Positions 62,271 through 64,000 of a DNA stretch of 64,000 nucleotides are shown piece after piece. This stretch comes from Pseudorhodoplanes sp. Lineage in GTDB: Bacteria; Pseudomonadota; Alphaproteobacteria; Rhizobiales; Xanthobacteraceae. The notes below the pieces were generated by a model that saw nothing but the letters and a program-made list of their open reading frames with translations, ran no database searches and was not told where the DNA came from. Positions within the stretch are counted from its first letter, which is position 1. Every line of letters starts with the position of its first letter. Both the position numbers and the translations under genes were made by a program. Location of the stretch: NCBI GenBank assembly GCA_032027085.1, contig JAVSMS010000001.1, positions 4,627,730 through 4,691,729 on the forward strand, written 5' to 3'.

Positions 62271-62301
62271 TTTTCTGCCAAAATCAGTAATTTTCTGCCA
62301 A
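62262..62301. repeat. Tandem 20-bp direct repeat at the integrase stop codon
   Basis: Two adjacent copies of AATCAGTARTTTTCTGCCAA (62262-62281 and 62282-62301) differ at one base (G/A). The integrase stop TAG is inside the first copy. Their position is where recombinase-binding arm sites or directionality-factor sites often lie. Confidence 0.75.
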
Positions 62302-62306
62302 GAGAT

Positions 62307-62403
62307 GTTGTCGCCTCATGTTTTTAGCATTGTCACTCGCATTTCCCCTCACATGGCGAGTGAAAACATGAGGGGAAATGCTTGCCATCATTTCTGCGAC
62401 AAC
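62307..62403. repeat. Nested inverted repeats with two mutually exclusive folds
   Basis: Fold A: GTTGTCGC (62307-62314) pairs with GCGACAAC (62396-62403), CTCATGTTTT (62315-62324) with AAAACATGAG (62363-62372), and CACTCGC (62334-62340) with GCGAGTG (62356-62362). Fold B: a 13-bp stem, GCATTTCCCCTCA (62339-62351) with TGAGGGGAAATGC (62369-62381), uses the same bases as parts of fold A. All stems are perfect. It lies between the integrase and the first small gene. Confidence 0.8.
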
Positions 62404-62474
62404 CTGACTCAGTTTGAGCGCTTGCATCTTCGTAAATGATGTCATAATCTCTATTACATCAAACAGGAGGTTTA

Positions 62475-62693
62475 ATGATGGCCAACATGAACAGCCAGCA
62501 ACTTGTCGCGCGCATCAAGCGCAGCAGCAAATATGCTTATCAGGCGCCGCCTGGCGGCTGGTTTGATGTCCGCATAGTTCCGGATTTTGGCTACGGACTT
62601 CAGGGTAACAACAACAGATACCGCTTCGGTGACGTCACCTTCGGAGTACGCCTGGAATCCGGCGAAATTGTTGAACTGAAAGACCGGAGATAA
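62475..62693 (+). CDS. Small protein of unknown function
   Basis: The 72-residue basic protein begins MMANMNSQQLVARIKRSSKY and has a beta-rich end (YRFGDVTFGVRLESGEIVELKDRR). A strong AGGAGG lies five bases before the ATG, so translation is likely. I recognise no family. It is the first of five tightly packed + strand genes after the inverted-repeat region. Base composition is lower in GC than the preceding housekeeping-type genes, fitting horizontal origin. Confidence 0.6.
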   Translation: MMANMNSQQLVARIKRSSKYAYQAPPGGWFDVRIVPDFGYGLQGNNNRYRFGDVTFGVRLESGEIVELKDRR

Positions 62694-62697
62694 CCAC

Positions 62698-63012
62698 ATG
62701 ACGATTGACAAAAAGGCGGCAATCTCCGCTGAGCTCGAAATCGGCCGGTCGATTGCGCTGCTTAATCGTGTTGCAGCTCTGGATGAAAATGAGCGAAGCG
62801 CGCGTGCCGAAATTACGCTCGGCCTGGAGAGGCTCGCAGACATTCTAAAAAGCAGCAGTCCGGCAGTTTACATGACATACGAACACTATGTACGAGAGCA
62901 GCTTGCCGACTATTCTGGAACTGGAAAGCGATACGTCGCGCGGTCTCTTGTTAAATCAATTTCCGAAAGACTCGACGCCGCCAGGGGCCACCTCTGCGTA
63001 GAGGCTGCGTGA
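62698..63012 (+). CDS. Small helical protein of unknown function
   Basis: The 104-residue protein is predicted mostly helical: KKAAISAELEIGRSIALLNRVAALDENERSARAEITLGLERLADIL, then a second part with YEHYVREQLADYSGTGKRYVARSLVKSISERLDAARGHL. It starts four bases after the previous stop and its stop overlaps the next start. No recognised domain or catalytic motif. Such small helical proteins are common in prophages and islands, for example as scaffold or regulatory factors, but I cannot assign it. Confidence 0.6.
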   Translation: MTIDKKAAISAELEIGRSIALLNRVAALDENERSARAEITLGLERLADILKSSSPAVYMTYEHYVREQLADYSGTGKRYVARSLVKSISERLDAARGHLCVEAA

Positions 63013-63365
63013 TGGCCCGCACAACCGTCTACACCTGCAACGCATCAACATGGACCTCGCACGAAATCCCGCGCGGCGCCATCCGACATGGCCGTGTCGT
63101 CAACTCGATCGACGACGCGCAGGCTGTCTTCATCGCGCGCGCAGTCAAGTATCTGGTCGGCCACCGCGGCATGGTCAAGGATCTGCGCGTGACCACCAAT
63201 TTGCAGCGGACAAAGCGCCAGAACGCTCAACGGATTATCGAGATGACCGCGTGTGAGCGCACGCGATATGGCGACACGCCGCTCGAGGGTGGCCGTTCAG
63301 CATCGATCGAATTCTGGTTGATGGAACGCGAGAGATTCCCGTGGGAGCGACACAATGACCAATAG
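63012..63365 (+). CDS. Small protein of unknown function
   Basis: The 117-residue protein begins MARTTVYTCNASTWTSHEIPRGAIRHGRVVNSI. It has a central helical basic stretch (KYLVGHRGMVKDLRVTTNLQRTKRQNAQRIIEM) and a C-terminal SIEFWLMERERFPWERHNDQ. The start ATG at 63012 shares its A with the upstream stop TGA; a GTG at 63009 is also in frame. It overlaps the HTH gene by 11 bases. No family recognised. Arg/Lys content would fit nucleic acid binding, but that is a guess. Confidence 0.6.
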   Translation: MARTTVYTCNASTWTSHEIPRGAIRHGRVVNSIDDAQAVFIARAVKYLVGHRGMVKDLRVTTNLQRTKRQNAQRIIEMTACERTRYGDTPLEGGRSASIEFWLMERERFPWERHNDQ

Positions 63366-63621
63366 GCGCCGCGTTCAACATCTCGAGGCAGCCGGCCGCG
63401 CGCTGTACGGCGAGAGGTGGCAATCACCGATGTCGCGCGCGCTCGGCTGCTCGCAGACCTTACTGTCGCGTATCGCGGCCGGCGATAGAGAGATGACAGA
63501 CGATTTAACGGCGGCGTTGATCGCAGCGCTGGAACAAGAGTTGGACCGGCTCGACAGGACACGCACGTATATCGACAACATCCGCGCCGCACTGGCGGCA
63601 GACCTCAGGAGATCCAGATGA
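63355..63621 (+). CDS. Small helix-turn-helix protein
   Basis: The 88-residue protein has a compact helix-turn-helix near residues 24-50: SPMSRALGCSQTLLSRIAAGDREMTDDL, similar to Cro/C1-type (XRE) domains in which the second helix reads Q-T-L-L-S-R. A C-terminal amphipathic helix (LIAALEQELDRLDRTRTYIDNIRAALAADL) could dimerise. It may be the regulator of this gene run or an excision control factor. Its stop overlaps the next ATG (ATGA), so the run is one operon. Confidence 0.65.
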   Translation: MTNRRRVQHLEAAGRALYGERWQSPMSRALGCSQTLLSRIAAGDREMTDDLTAALIAALEQELDRLDRTRTYIDNIRAALAADLRRSR

Positions 63622-64000
63622 GACTACAGTTGCGGAAGGTGGGTGACATAAAGCCATGGGTCGCGCAGATCGTTGGGCCGGACCGTCGCTATATATTCCA
63701 GCGTCAGTTTTTGCAGGCAAGCTGGGCAGGCGACGTCGCGACCTTCGAATTGGATGAAAACCCGGTATTTGTGTACGAGGTTTGCGAATCGACCGGTGTG
63801 ACGAAGGAAAACCCCAAGGGTAACTGGCGGTACTACGCAGGCATCACATTCGGGACCGGAGAACTCGAAAAATTTGGCATAGAGGAAGCGCAACACAGAA
63901 TGGCCGGCTATTACGCGTTCGTTCGGACCGGCGAGCTTCCGGCTCGCTACCAGCCGGCGGAATGTGTGCGTCCGTCGGCGCAGGAATTGGAGGAGTTGGC
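63618..64000 (+). CDS. Partial hypothetical gene running off the window
   Basis: An open frame starts with ATG 63618, overlapping the HTH gene stop (ATGA), and is open for 127 codons to the window end. It begins MRLQLRKVGDIKPWVAQIVG and contains FELDENPVFVYEVCESTG and NWRYYAGITFGTGELEKFG. I recognise no family. A beta-strand-rich pattern with many aromatic residues is visible. The overlapping start and codon use continuing from the preceding genes support it being coding. Confidence 0.55.
   Translation, partial: MRLQLRKVGDIKPWVAQIVGPDRRYIFQRQFLQASWAGDVATFELDENPVFVYEVCESTGVTKENPKGNWRYYAGITFGTGELEKFGIEEAQHRMAGYYAFVRTGELPARYQPAECVRPSAQELEEL

Noticed and set aside
62262-62403. Possible CRISPR-like array
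   Set aside because: There are only two adjacent repeats without spacers, and the rest are inverted, not direct, repeats. No cas genes are present.

Overview
The window is high-GC bacterial DNA with dense gene packing, many ATGA-type start/stop overlaps, GTG and TTG starts, and many ABC importers for organic acids or amino acids. The gene families (Bug-type binding protein, LivM-LivG fusion, LVIVD protein, aromatic meta-cleavage enzymes, short palindromic repeats containing CCTGAGGTG) suggest an alphaproteobacterium of the Hyphomicrobiales (Bradyrhizobium/Xanthobacter-like). That placement is inferred from content; there is no rRNA or other marker here, and I see no tRNA or CRISPR array.

Layout. 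(1) 248-11066: a nucleotide-transferase-like glycosyltransferase, a dihydroxyphthalate-decarboxylase-like protein, a TPR protein, then an aromatic/ring-fission block: a GntR regulator with a palindromic operator, a GalB-like hydratase, a GalC-like aldolase, an extradiol dioxygenase, an aldo/keto reductase, a thioesterase and a DUF1932 dehydrogenase. A secreted two-module Kazal-like protein ends the block at a strong bidirectional terminator. (2) 11127-16915: an aldolase/binding-protein pair, a decayed GGDEF gene and a beta-oxidation pair. (3) 16919-25208: surface-sugar biosynthesis (GT-C membrane protein, Gfo/Idh, epimerase, C-methyltransferase, nucleotide-sugar dehydrogenase, GT2, Nudix). (4) 25226-38438: TetR, a CobW GTPase, an LVIVD protein and a NitT/TauT-type ABC operon, divergent from a branched-chain-type ABC operon. 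The last ORF of that second operon joins the LivF ATPase in frame to an aldehyde dehydrogenase. Twin GTTCG-N5-CGAAC palindromes lie between the two operons. (5) 38487-45605: a patchwork of small genes and gene remnants (AhpD, AraC, a second ALDH 3' end, trxB), plus a LacI regulator with three matching operator-like sites beside its own gene, a CMD-family gene and an orphan Bug binding protein. (6) 46002-58429: a UTRA-GntR regulator followed by one tight operon (five-part ABC importer, isocitrate-lyase-family enzyme, hydantoinase B and A, isochorismatase-fold hydrolase) that converges on an aconitase-type two-subunit dehydratase. Together these look like an undescribed catabolic route, perhaps for a cyclic amide or imide. 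(7) 58536-62270: an IS3 remnant, the 3' end of a frameshifted RTX/VCBS adhesin and a frameshifted tyrosine recombinase. (8) 62262-64000: a tandem 20-bp repeat, an elaborate inverted-repeat region with two mutually exclusive folds, and a run of small overlapping unknown genes with one HTH protein, which looks like the start of a genomic island.

All functions come from recognising families and motifs in the translated sequence. No database search was run.
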